A stretch of DNA of 5,716 bases from Kiritimatiellia bacterium (GTDB taxonomy: Bacteria; Verrucomicrobiota; Kiritimatiellia; SLAD01), in contig SLCI01000250.1 in NCBI GenBank assembly GCA_007125875.1, positions 1 through 5,716 of the forward strand, in the 5' to 3' direction. Under the pieces are notes generated by a model. It saw nothing but the letters and a program-made list of their open reading frames with translations. It was not told the origin of the DNA and made no database searches. Shown piece after piece: positions 1 to 5,716 of the stretch (the stretch's first letter is position 1; each line of letters starts with the position of its first letter). The position numbers were made by a program, and so were the translations under genes.

Positions 1-353
1 TCACCAGCCTGGACATGTTCTTTCGCCCAGGTGTACGCAACAAGATTAATGCTCTCTGTAGTACCGCGCGTGAACAGAATTGATTCCGATGAATGGGCAC
101 CAATAAACGTCGCCACCTTTTCGCGCACAGCCTCATAGCGCGCCGTGGCCTGTTCACCTAAATAGTGCAATGCACGATGAACATTCGCGTTGTAACGAGA
201 ATAATATTCGACGAGGGAATCGATGACTACTTGCGGCTTTTGCGACGTCGCCGCGTTATCCAAATAAACGAGTGGCTTATCGCCGTAAATCTGCTGGTTC
301 AGGATAGGAAAATCCTGTCGAACTTTCGCTACATCGAAGGGGGCTTCAGACAT
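1..353 (-). CDS. sufS: Cysteine desulfurase SufS, N-terminal part (cut by window edge)
   Basis: PLP-dependent group II cysteine desulfurase, which removes sulfur from L-cysteine and passes it as a persulfide to the SUF scaffold in the cytoplasm. Only the first 117 residues (plus two bases) are present, of a family length of about 400-415. Family hallmarks are visible: an FPIL stretch near residue 15, VYLDNAATSQKP (29-40), NANVHRALHYLGEQAT (55-70) and FTRGTTESINLVA (94-106). The usual form of the second motif is NVHRGxHxLS; here Ala replaces Gly and Gly replaces Ser, a mild variation. The PLP lysine and the catalytic cysteine lie beyond the window and cannot be checked. The ATG at 351-353 follows the Rieske stop codon by 10 nt. 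Its Shine-Dalgarno site is weak (a TAGAG stretch), so translation may depend on coupling to the gene before. The family call is firm; choice of SufS over other group II desulfurases rests on sequence and operon context. Confidence 0.95.
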   Translation of the reverse strand, partial: MSEAPFDVAKVRQDFPILNQQIYGDKPLVYLDNAATSQKPQVVIDSLVEYYSRYNANVHRALHYLGEQATARYEAVREKVATFIGAHSSESILFTRGTTESINLVAYTWAKEHVQAG

Positions 354-363
354 ATATTGTGCT

Positions 364-693
364 CTAGATTTTGATGTAGATCTTGCCGTCTTCAACCTTC
401 ACGTCATAGCTGTCCACTGGGCGTACGGCGGGCAAACTCAAATTCTTGCCTGATCTAAGATCAAATCGCGCACCATGTAAAGGGCACATCAGCTCATGCC
501 CTTCGATGTCGCCGTGAACCATCGACGTCTTCTGGTGACTGCACCATGCACTGATCGCGAAGAACTCGCCATCGACCTTGAATAAGCCGACCTGCTTTTC
601 GCCACCGAAATCCACCATTTTGCGATCCGACGCATCAAACTCTGATTCGTCAGCCGCTTCTCGCCATGTTGCCGGTTTCTTTAAAAAAGACAT
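364..693 (-). CDS. Rieske-type [2Fe-2S] ferredoxin in the SUF operon
   Basis: Small soluble Rieske protein of 109 residues, the size of the ferredoxin components of ring-hydroxylating dioxygenases and of NirD-like proteins. The cluster ligands are all present: C51-S-H53 and C70-P-L-H73, i.e. CxH-x16-CxxH, with the second box reading CPLHGARFDLRSG. No signal peptide or membrane segment is seen, so it should be cytoplasmic. No oxygenase large subunit or reductase is nearby; the gene lies between sufD and sufS. Its ATG is 3 nt after the sufD stop, and its GGAG ribosome site (703-706) lies inside the end of sufD, which suggests coupled translation. Such proteins are often labelled non-heme iron oxygenase ferredoxin by homology, but the setting argues for a part in cluster assembly, perhaps supplying electrons or acting as a client. 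That role is inference. Confidence 0.93.
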   Translation of the reverse strand: MSFLKKPATWREAADESEFDASDRKMVDFGGEKQVGLFKVDGEFFAISAWCSHQKTSMVHGDIEGHELMCPLHGARFDLRSGKNLSLPAVRPVDSYDVKVEDGKIYIKI

Positions 694-696
694 CGC

Positions 697-2016
697 CTAG
701 GACTCCATTTTCGCTTCAATATTGCGATGTACAATTTCGCGAATGAACGCTTGCGGTATCCGATCGATGACTTCCTCAAAGAAGCCCAAGATCAGCGCAC
801 GACGAGCTGTTTCTTCGTCCAGCCCGCGCGAACGCAGATAGAAGAGTTGCTCAGGATCCAAGTTTCCAATCGTGGAGCCATGGCTGCACTTCAGATCGTC
901 CGCATCAATCAAGAGACCGGGAATAGAGTCCGCACGGGCACCATTATCAAGCACCAGATTGTTATTCGTTTGATAGGCATCCACACGGATGGCACCAGGC
1001 CGGGCAATGATAAGTCCTTGATAAACCGACCGCCCAACATCTTTCACCGCGCCTTTGTACAACAATCGGCTGTAGGTATCCGGCGAGGAATGAATCTGCA
1101 GGGTACGCTGATCCATGTGCTGATCACCGGAGGCAAAAAAGATGCCATCCATGTCAGCTGCTGAACCCGGGCCCGCGACATCACTGCCAAACTTCATTTT
1201 GCTGCGTGTGGTGCCGAAATTCAGCGTAATCCAATTCAAATTTGCATCGCGCTGGACCAGTCCCCAATCATTCGTGATTTGATAGGATTGAGCACCCCAC
1301 TCCTGCAAGCTAACCAGCTTGAAGTTCGCGGATTCGTCGACATAGAGCTCGCGTTCAGGCACTGCAATGAAACGAATATCATCGGCCGACTCAAGGTGTT
1401 CAGCCATGACCGCCCGACTATTGCGGCCGGCCACCACCACTAAGCGTGGGACCAGCAGACTATCGGGCTGCGTGATATTGTACCGAATCAGCAGGCCTTT
1501 CTCCCATTCGACGTTGTCCGGGATGTGAACAAAGAAGCCCACATTCCAAAAGGCATCGTTGAAGGCCTCAAATTTGCCGGATTTGGCAGGCAAGGCTTTC
1601 CCTTGCAAATACTGCTCTACAAGTTCGGGTTGTTGTTCAGCCGCCTCTGCCAGGGAGCCGATGGTGATGCCCAGTTTTTCGGGCGTGTCGTTGTTGCGCA
1701 TGATCGCAAAACCATCGGCCTGAACTGCGATGACGACATCGAAGTCTTCATCAGCGGGCCGAGCCGGCAGCGCATCAAGCTGCGGCAAGGTGGCAAGGCG
1801 TTTTACTTCCGTGATCGGAAATAGCGCAGGATCAGTGCGGCGCCACTCCTCGTCGCGATTTGTCGGCGTCGCAATTTGAATATAATCGCTAAAGGCTTCC
1901 GCCCTTTTGCGCTTCAGCACTTCAGGTTGCGCCTCCGATTGAATTGCCTCGAACAGCAACTCATCGAATCCGGGCAAGGTATCGGCAGCTTGAGCTTCCA
2001 GTATTGCTTCTGACAT
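697..2016 (-). CDS. sufD: Fe-S cluster assembly scaffold protein SufD
   Basis: SufD partner of the SufBC2D complex, on which nascent Fe-S clusters form; it pairs with SufB through beta-helix cores and binds one SufC. The 439 residues match the family (about 420-450). The N-terminal part holds TPTNRDEEWRRTD (50-62), typical of SufD. The conserved C-terminal block runs from RVDAYQTNNNL (344-354) through ARADSIPGL (360-368) and DDLKCSHGSTIG (373-384) to EQLFYLRSRGL (389-399). H379 lines up with His360 of E. coli SufD, a residue implicated in cluster formation at the SufB-SufD interface. I chose ATG 2016 over an upstream in-frame TTG at 2040: the ATG has a strong AGGAAGGA site 10 nt before it, while the TTG would overlap sufB. 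The gap after the sufB stop is 16 nt. No truncation or frameshift is seen. Confidence 0.96.
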   Translation of the reverse strand: MSEAILEAQAADTLPGFDELLFEAIQSEAQPEVLKRKRAEAFSDYIQIATPTNRDEEWRRTDPALFPITEVKRLATLPQLDALPARPADEDFDVVIAVQADGFAIMRNNDTPEKLGITIGSLAEAAEQQPELVEQYLQGKALPAKSGKFEAFNDAFWNVGFFVHIPDNVEWEKGLLIRYNITQPDSLLVPRLVVVAGRNSRAVMAEHLESADDIRFIAVPERELYVDESANFKLVSLQEWGAQSYQITNDWGLVQRDANLNWITLNFGTTRSKMKFGSDVAGPGSAADMDGIFFASGDQHMDQRTLQIHSSPDTYSRLLYKGAVKDVGRSVYQGLIIARPGAIRVDAYQTNNNLVLDNGARADSIPGLLIDADDLKCSHGSTIGNLDPEQLFYLRSRGLDEETARRALILGFFEEVIDRIPQAFIREIVHRNIEAKMES

Positions 2017-2026
2017 CGTACGTAAT

Positions 2027-2034
2027 TCCTTCCT
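2027..2034 (-). promoter_or_regulatory. Ribosome binding site of sufD
   Basis: AGGAAGGA on the minus strand ends 10 nt before the ATG at 2016 and overlaps the stop codon of sufB (2033-2035). It fixes the sufD start at 2016 rather than at the TTG at 2040, and suggests that ribosomes ending sufB can reload onto sufD. Confidence 0.7.
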
Positions 2035-3460
2035 AACCAATGCTGCCTTCGAGCTTCATTTCCAGCAATTTGATTGCTTCAACGGAGAACTCCAGGGGCA
2101 GTTGCTTGAATACTTCGCGTGCAAATCCGTTCACGACCATGGAGATCGCATCTTCTTCGCTGAGACCGCGACTCTTTAGATAAAAAATCTGATCCTCACT
2201 CACGCGGGAGGTCGTAGCTTCATGCTCGATCACCGCTGAACTGTTTTCAGACTCAATATAGGGGAATGTATTGGCACTACATTCGCCACCGATCAGCATC
2301 GAGTCACAGTTGGAATAATTCCGGCAGTTTGCGGCATCCGGGAGAACTTGTACCAAACCACGATAGCTGTTGACCGACTTTCCAGCCGAGATGCCTTTCG
2401 AGACGATGGTACTCTTTGTGTTGTTCCCAATGTGCACCATTTTCGTGCCGGTATCGGCCTGCATCTTGTTCGTCGTAACGGCCACCGAGTAGAAGGCACC
2501 GGAGGAGTTATCCCCTTCCATGATCACGCTGGGATACTTCCAAGTGATCGCCGATCCGGCCTCCACTTGTGTCCAAGAGATCTTGGAATTCTGGCCGCGG
2601 CAATGTCCCCGCTTCGTGACGAAGTTATAGATGCCGCCTTTGCCTTCCTTGTCACCCGCATACCAGTTTTGCACCGTGGCATACTTAATCTCAGCTTTGT
2701 CCAGTGCAATCAACTCGACGACGGCCGCATGCAGCTGATTGCGGTCGCGCGAGGGAGCCGTACAGCCTTCCAAGTAAGAGACATAGGAACTATCCTCAGC
2801 CACAATTAGCGTGCGCTCGAACTGTCCGGTATCCAACGCATTGATCCGGAAATAAGTCGAGAGATCAACCGGGCAGCGTACCCCTTTCGGGATGTAGCAA
2901 AACGAGCCGTCGGTGAAGACTGCCGAATTGAGCGAGGCATAATAGTTATCGGTGTACGGCACCACCGTACCGAGATACTTTTTCACCAACTCTGGATGCT
3001 CGCGAATTGCTTCCGAGATCGAGCAAAAGATGATGCCCTTTTCGGCGAGCAGCTCACGATGGGTCGTTCCCACCGATACACTGTCGAAAACGGCATCGAC
3101 AGCCACCCCAGCAAGCCGGTCACGCTCATGAAGCGGAATGCCTAACTTTTCGAATGTGGCGGCCAACTCTTCATCGATCTCATCGGGATTGTCACTTTTC
3201 TTCTTCGGCGCTGAGTAGTAGCAAATGTCCTGAAAATCGACCGGCGGATAATCCAGGTGTGCCCATTTCGGCTCCTGCTGTTTAAGCCACCAGCGATAGG
3301 CTTTCAGGCGCCACTCCAACATCCATTCCGGCTCTTCCTTCTTCGCGGAAATGATACGGATCACATCTTCGTTCAATCCCTTCGGAACAGAATCCGTCTC
3401 GATCTCCGTATAGAAGCCGTACTTGTAATCATCTAATATAGCGGTGGAATCACTGCTCAT
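2033..3460 (-). CDS. sufB: Fe-S cluster assembly scaffold protein SufB
   Basis: Core scaffold subunit of the SufBC2D complex, which receives persulfide sulfur and builds the cluster with SufD. It has 475 residues, normal for SufB (about 465-495), with no intein or other insertion. Recognised blocks are the N-terminal EPEWMLEWRLKAY (43-55), RCPVDLSTYFRIN (195-207) and FERTLIVAEDSSYVSYLEGC (214-233), then QVEAGSAITWKYPS (298-311), NCDSMLIGG (384-392) and IEHEATTSRVSEDQIFYLKSRGL (411-433). Residues C233, C385, H413 and E414 align by spacing with E. coli Cys254, Cys405, His433 and Glu434, which are implicated in sulfur transfer and cluster formation. So this SufB looks functional. The start is supported by GAGAGGA (3469-3475), 8 nt before the ATG. 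It follows the sufC stop by 22 nt. Confidence 0.98.
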   Translation of the reverse strand: MSSDSTAILDDYKYGFYTEIETDSVPKGLNEDVIRIISAKKEEPEWMLEWRLKAYRWWLKQQEPKWAHLDYPPVDFQDICYYSAPKKKSDNPDEIDEELAATFEKLGIPLHERDRLAGVAVDAVFDSVSVGTTHRELLAEKGIIFCSISEAIREHPELVKKYLGTVVPYTDNYYASLNSAVFTDGSFCYIPKGVRCPVDLSTYFRINALDTGQFERTLIVAEDSSYVSYLEGCTAPSRDRNQLHAAVVELIALDKAEIKYATVQNWYAGDKEGKGGIYNFVTKRGHCRGQNSKISWTQVEAGSAITWKYPSVIMEGDNSSGAFYSVAVTTNKMQADTGTKMVHIGNNTKSTIVSKGISAGKSVNSYRGLVQVLPDAANCRNYSNCDSMLIGGECSANTFPYIESENSSAVIEHEATTSRVSEDQIFYLKSRGLSEEDAISMVVNGFAREVFKQLPLEFSVEAIKLLEMKLEGSIG

Positions 3461-3482
3461 AGGTCACATCCTCTCTTCAAAA

Positions 3483-4259
3483 TTACCCGACAAGCACTTC
3501 TTGCCCGAATTGCTCACGTACCCAGTCGTAGCCACTCTCCTCCAACTTCTTAACGAGCTCGGGACCCCCGCTATGCACGATCTTGCCCTCAATCAAGATA
3601 TGCAAATGGTCAGGATGAATGTAGCGCAGGATACGCTCGTAGTGCGTGATGACCAACAAGCCGAAGTTGGGTCCCGCCAACTTGTTGACCCCTTTTGAAA
3701 CGACCTTCAACGCATCAATATCCAAACCAGAGTCGGTCTCATCCATCACCGCAAACTTGGGCTTGAGCGTCAGCATCTGCAAAATTTCCATCCGCTTCTT
3801 TTCACCACCCGAGAAACCGTCGTTCAAATAGCGGTTAATGAAAGAGTCATCGACTTCTAGGTATTTGATGTTTTCGCGCAGTTCTTTCAGAAATTCGGAT
3901 GACTTCGACTTCAATTCTGGATGACATGCATCGTGCGCGCTCTTCAAGAATTTGGCTACACTCACACCCGGGATCGCTACGGGGTACTGAAACGCCAGAA
4001 AGAGTCCGGCCTGCGCACGCTCCTCAGGATCCAGCTCCAAGACATTCTGCCCCATGAAAATAATTTCGCCATCCGTCACCTCATACGCAGGATGCCCCAT
4101 GATCACATTGGCCAAGGTGCTCTTGCCCGAACCATTGGGCCCCATTAACGCATGTGTTTCCCCCTGTTTGATCGATAAATCGACTCCTTTAAGGATGGGG
4201 ATGCCTTCGGTTTCCGCATGCAAGTTTCGTATTTCAAAATAGGTCTGCGTATCACTCAT
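3483..4259 (-). CDS. sufC: SUF system ABC ATPase SufC
   Basis: Soluble ABC-type ATPase of the SufBC2D complex; ATP binding brings the two SufC subunits together and opens the SufB-SufD interface for cluster building. It has 258 residues (family about 245-265). All nucleotide-binding motifs are intact: Walker A GPNGSGKST (40-48), Q-loop FQYP with Q91, signature FSGGEKKR (149-156), Walker B leading to D173 and catalytic E174 in MDETDSGLD, and switch histidine H206 in VITHYERIL. K155 and E174 correspond to the Lys152-Glu171 pair of E. coli SufC. The run ETDSGLDIDALK is typical of SufC and separates it from transporter ATPases; no membrane partner gene is present. The start has AAGGAG (4267-4272) 7 nt upstream. 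SufC precedes sufB and sufD here, unlike the E. coli order (sufB first). Confidence 0.98.
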   Translation of the reverse strand: MSDTQTYFEIRNLHAETEGIPILKGVDLSIKQGETHALMGPNGSGKSTLANVIMGHPAYEVTDGEIIFMGQNVLELDPEERAQAGLFLAFQYPVAIPGVSVAKFLKSAHDACHPELKSKSSEFLKELRENIKYLEVDDSFINRYLNDGFSGGEKKRMEILQMLTLKPKFAVMDETDSGLDIDALKVVSKGVNKLAGPNFGLLVITHYERILRYIHPDHLHILIEGKIVHSGGPELVKKLEESGYDWVREQFGQEVLVG

Positions 4260-4289
4260 TCACATTCTCCTTCGTCTTTAATTGATTCC

Positions 4290-4607
4290 TTAAATATCAA
4301 ATCCGAGCTCTAACCGAGCCTCTTCAGTCATCTTATCAGGCCCCCAAGGTGGCTCCCAAACGATGTCCACCTGAGCTTCATCAATGCCCTCAACCTTGAC
4401 TGCGGCCTCATTGACTTGGTGCAAAAGATAAGGGCCAAATGGACACCCCGGCGAGGTCAACGTCATCTCAACGTGCGCGGATGCCCCATCCACTTCAATT
4501 TTATAAACCAAACCCAGGTCCACGATGTTCATGTGCAGCTCTGGATCTACTACCTGCGCCAAAGCATCGCGCACTGCCGTTTCTTTCCCACTCAATTCGT
4601 CGTGCAT
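4290..4607 (-). CDS. sufT: MIP18/DUF59 family Fe-S maturation factor SufT
   Basis: Small MIP18 (DUF59) domain protein of 105 residues that fills the whole domain length. Visible family features are VVDPELHMNIVDLGLVYKI (19-37) with the DPE turn at 21-23, MTLTSPGCPFGP (48-59) with conserved C55, and the C-terminal block VWEPPWGPDKMTEEARLELGF (83-103). SufT proteins help mature Fe-S proteins, notably when demand for clusters is high (shown in Staphylococcus aureus); the mechanism is not settled. The related PaaD lies in phenylacetate oxygenase operons, but the SUF context here supports SufT. Its ATG lies 16 nt inside the end of the regulator gene, with AGGA (4614-4617) 6 nt upstream, so translation is probably coupled to the regulator. 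A 30-nt gap separates it from sufC. Confidence 0.88.
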   Translation of the reverse strand: MHDELSGKETAVRDALAQVVDPELHMNIVDLGLVYKIEVDGASAHVEMTLTSPGCPFGPYLLHQVNEAAVKVEGIDEAQVDIVWEPPWGPDKMTEEARLELGFDI

Positions 4608-5041
4608 AGGTTTTCCTGCCTCTTATTTATTTTACGCTTCTTCAGCCGAAAGGCCTTCAATTCAAAACCGCCCAAGTATTCCAATAGCTGTTGTTGGATA
4701 TCAAGCACGGGCTCTCGAATACTGCACACTTCATACTGGTCGCAACTATGCGGCTCTTCCTGACACCGAACGAGGCGAAAGGGACCTTCAATCGCCTCCA
4801 ACACATCACAGAGCACCAATTCATCCATGGGTCGCGCCAACTGGTATCCACCTTTCGCGCCGTGCGCCGACTTCAAGATGCCAGCGCGCCCGAGTGCTTG
4901 TAAGACCTTACCCAACAACTCAGCCGGGATCTGATAGGTTGCCGCCAGCTCTGCCGCCGTCGTCCAAGCCCCCTCGTCCGCTTGGTCCATATGCAGCACA
5001 GCCATCAGTCCATATTCAACACGTTTACTGAGTCGCAACAT
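4592..5041 (-). CDS. Rrf2-family (IscR-like) Fe-S cluster-binding transcription regulator
   Basis: Rrf2-family regulator of 149 residues, the usual length. The winged helix occupies the N-terminal half: LSKRVEYGLMAVLHM (4-18), a recognition helix around IPAELLGKVLQALGRAGIL (38-56) and wing GAKGGYQLARP (61-71). Three cysteines, C93-x6-C100-x5-C106, sit where IscR and NsrR bind their Fe-S cluster (IscR has x5 and x5), so the protein probably holds a cluster. C78 and C146 are further cysteines outside the motif. The C-terminal tail is basic (KAFRLKKRKINKR, 129-141). As the first gene of the SUF operon it most likely represses the operon in response to Fe-S status; this is inference. The frame is open 74 codons further upstream, but family alignment puts the start at ATG 5041, since family members begin at MxLSKRxEYG. 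The ribosome site is AAGG (5051-5054), 9 nt before the ATG. It is not the unrelated DeoR-type SufR of cyanobacteria. Confidence 0.93.
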   Translation of the reverse strand: MLRLSKRVEYGLMAVLHMDQADEGAWTTAAELAATYQIPAELLGKVLQALGRAGILKSAHGAKGGYQLARPMDELVLCDVLEAIEGPFRLVRCQEEPHSCDQYEVCSIREPVLDIQQQLLEYLGGFELKAFRLKKRKINKRQENLCTTN

Positions 5042-5043
5042 CA

Positions 5044-5066
5044 ATCCCGACCTTTTTTGTCCTAAT
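5044..5066. promoter_or_regulatory. Candidate Rrf2/IscR-type operator
   Basis: An imperfect inverted repeat, plus strand AT-ccc-GAC-7 nt-GTC-cta-AT, lies 2 nt before the regulator ATG. The GAC-N7-GTC core has the same spacing as the IscR type 1 consensus (GAC-T-N5-A-GTC), and on the minus strand the right half, GGTCGGG, fits the consensus AGTCRRS closely; the left half fits less well. The box overlaps the ribosome site and falls just after the predicted transcription start, a position suited to blocking transcription. The match was made by eye. Confidence 0.5.
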
Positions 5067-5074
5067 TTCAGAAA

Positions 5075-5103
5075 TGTGTAACTCAGCTCCTCTTCCCTGT
5101 CAA
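5075..5103 (-). promoter_or_regulatory. Predicted sigma-70-type promoter of the SUF operon
   Basis: On the minus strand a perfect -35 hexamer TTGACA (5098-5103) is followed after 17 nt by TACACA (5075-5080), which matches the -10 consensus at three of six positions. A weak -10 is common in regulated promoters. Transcription would begin near 5068, giving a leader of about 27 nt that contains the candidate operator. Confidence 0.5.
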
Positions 5104-5156
5104 CCTTCTTGCACTGAAACGCGATGATTGGCGACATATGACACAGGGGCTGGCAA

Positions 5157-5185
5157 TAGACCTCTGCGGCGAAATTGCCTATGAT
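5157..5185 (+). promoter_or_regulatory. Predicted promoter of the DUF3431 gene
   Basis: TAGACC (5157-5162, four of six -35 bases) and TATGAT (5180-5185, five of six -10 bases) are spaced by 17 nt. Transcription would start near 5192, which favours ATG 5225 over the earlier in-frame ATGs at 5138 and 5192 as the start of the gene. This is a by-eye match only. Confidence 0.35.
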
Positions 5186-5224
5186 CTCCGCATGGCCGAT
5201 CATCACAGGAAATTTAGTCAGCGG

Positions 5225-5716
5225 ATGGAGCTCGTGGTGGCGCGTTACCAAGAGGACCTGCAATGGCTTCGACGCGTACCCAAACGGTTTCAGATTAAGG
5301 TCTATAACAAAGGGGGCGCTTTGAACCTACCCGCGCGACGGGCGTTGAGCAGCGTGGCGCTACCGAATATCGGCCGCGAGGACTATGCCTATCTGTCCCA
5401 CATTGTGACGAACTATGAGACGCTCGCGGATGTGACGGTGTTTGCGCAGGGGAAACCGTTTGATCATGTGCCCGAATTTCACCGCGTTTTACATGGCATC
5501 GCCTTCCAAAAATTGCGTATCGCTGACTTCCAGTGGTTCGGCTTCATTATTGATGAGGATGATTGCTACGGAAATCGGCTTTTCCGCTCTTGGTCTAAAA
5601 ATCCCGGCGCGGAATCTTTGCCGATGCGAGCGTTCTGGCATCATCTATGGGATGTACCTTCGCCCGATCGTTTCGTATTCTACCCAAGCGCCCACTTTGC
5701 CGTCACCGCCGTGCAA
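5225..5716 (+). CDS. DUF3431-family protein, N-terminal part (cut by window edge)
   Basis: The first 164 residues of a protein I recognise as DUF3431, a family of unknown function known from fungi and scattered bacteria. The matching features are MELVVARYQEDLQWL (1-15), VYNKG (26-30), LPNIGRE (46-52) followed by YAYLSHIVTNYETLADVTVFAQG (54-76), a WFGF patch (104-107) and FYPSAHFAV (152-160). The opening strand, the acidic YxED turn and the YNKG strand recall the start of glycosyltransferase-like folds, but that is only my impression. No signal peptide or membrane segment is visible. The start is uncertain: in-frame ATGs also occur at 5138 and 5192. I chose 5225 because family members begin almost directly with this motif and a promoter-like pair lies upstream; an AGGAAA stretch (5207-5212) is somewhat far, at 12 nt. 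The gene diverges from the SUF operon. The reading frame is open to the window end. Confidence 0.8.
   Translation, partial: MELVVARYQEDLQWLRRVPKRFQIKVYNKGGALNLPARRALSSVALPNIGREDYAYLSHIVTNYETLADVTVFAQGKPFDHVPEFHRVLHGIAFQKLRIADFQWFGFIIDEDDCYGNRLFRSWSKNPGAESLPMRAFWHHLWDVPSPDRFVFYPSAHFAVTAVQ

Noticed and set aside
727..1164. A 145-codon plus-strand reading frame opposite sufD
   Set aside because: It is fully antisense to conserved SufD sequence and has no recognisable domain, so codon bias of sufD explains it.
2017..2040. Upstream TTG start for sufD at 2040
   Set aside because: A strong AGGAAGGA site lies between this TTG and the ATG at 2016, correctly placed only for the ATG.
2348..2809. A 153-codon plus-strand reading frame opposite sufB
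   Set aside because: It is antisense to the most conserved part of SufB and shows no family motif or ribosome site.
2033..3460. Possible intein in SufB, a known insertion site for inteins
   Set aside because: The protein is of normal length, and conserved SufB blocks follow each other without a break or splicing motifs.
4525..5031. A 168-codon plus-strand reading frame opposite the Rrf2 regulator gene
   Set aside because: It lies antisense to a clearly conserved gene, its translation is rich in Pro, Ser and Arg without recognisable motifs, and no ribosome site supports it. It is a shadow of the regulator gene.
5052..5058. T-rich run considered as the end of a plus-strand terminator
   Set aside because: No stable GC-rich stem precedes it and no plus-strand gene ends there; it is the spacer of the candidate operator.
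5042..5263. A 74-codon N-terminal extension of the Rrf2 regulator
   Set aside because: Rrf2 proteins start at the MxLSKRxEYG segment; the extension has no family similarity and would run through the promoter and into the divergent gene.

Overview
The window is a bacterial SUF iron-sulfur cluster assembly operon on the minus strand, with one unrelated gene diverging from its promoter. Base composition is mid-range (roughly half G+C, judged by eye) and the genes are tightly packed with Shine-Dalgarno sites. Nothing seen fixes the phylum. A SUF operon with sufC ahead of sufB and sufD, a Rieske-type protein before sufS, and an Rrf2 regulator at the front occurs, from general knowledge, in several bacterial lineages, so I make no taxonomic call beyond Bacteria.

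Layout, read in the direction of transcription (right to left): a promoter and a candidate regulator box (about 5103-5044); an Rrf2-family regulator of the IscR kind (5041-4592); a small MIP18/DUF59 protein, SufT (4607-4290, overlapping the regulator by 16 nt); the ABC ATPase SufC (4259-3483); the scaffold proteins SufB (3460-2033) and SufD (2016-697); a Rieske [2Fe-2S] protein (693-364); and the first 117 codons of the cysteine desulfurase SufS (353-1), cut by the window edge. Gaps between genes are 3 to 30 nt, so the seven genes are most likely one transcription unit. No terminator is visible in the window.

How the genes work together: SufS should take sulfur from cysteine; SufB, SufC and SufD form the scaffold on which a cluster is built, with SufC supplying ATPase activity; SufT is an accessory maturation factor; and the Rieske protein is an electron carrier or cluster protein whose role in this pathway is not established. 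The three-cysteine Rrf2 protein probably carries an Fe-S cluster itself and could repress the operon when clusters are plentiful. An imperfect inverted repeat resembling the IscR type 1 site sits between the predicted transcription start and its start codon, which fits autoregulation.

To the right, on the plus strand, a DUF3431-family gene begins (best start 5225) and runs off the window. It has no obvious link to iron-sulfur metabolism. The 183-nt region between the two divergent starts (5042-5224) holds the promoters and the box. I found no RNA genes, mobile elements, CRISPR arrays or notable repeats. The operon is well formed and mostly conventional; the points most worth a second look are the regulator box, the Rieske gene and the unusual company of the DUF3431 gene.
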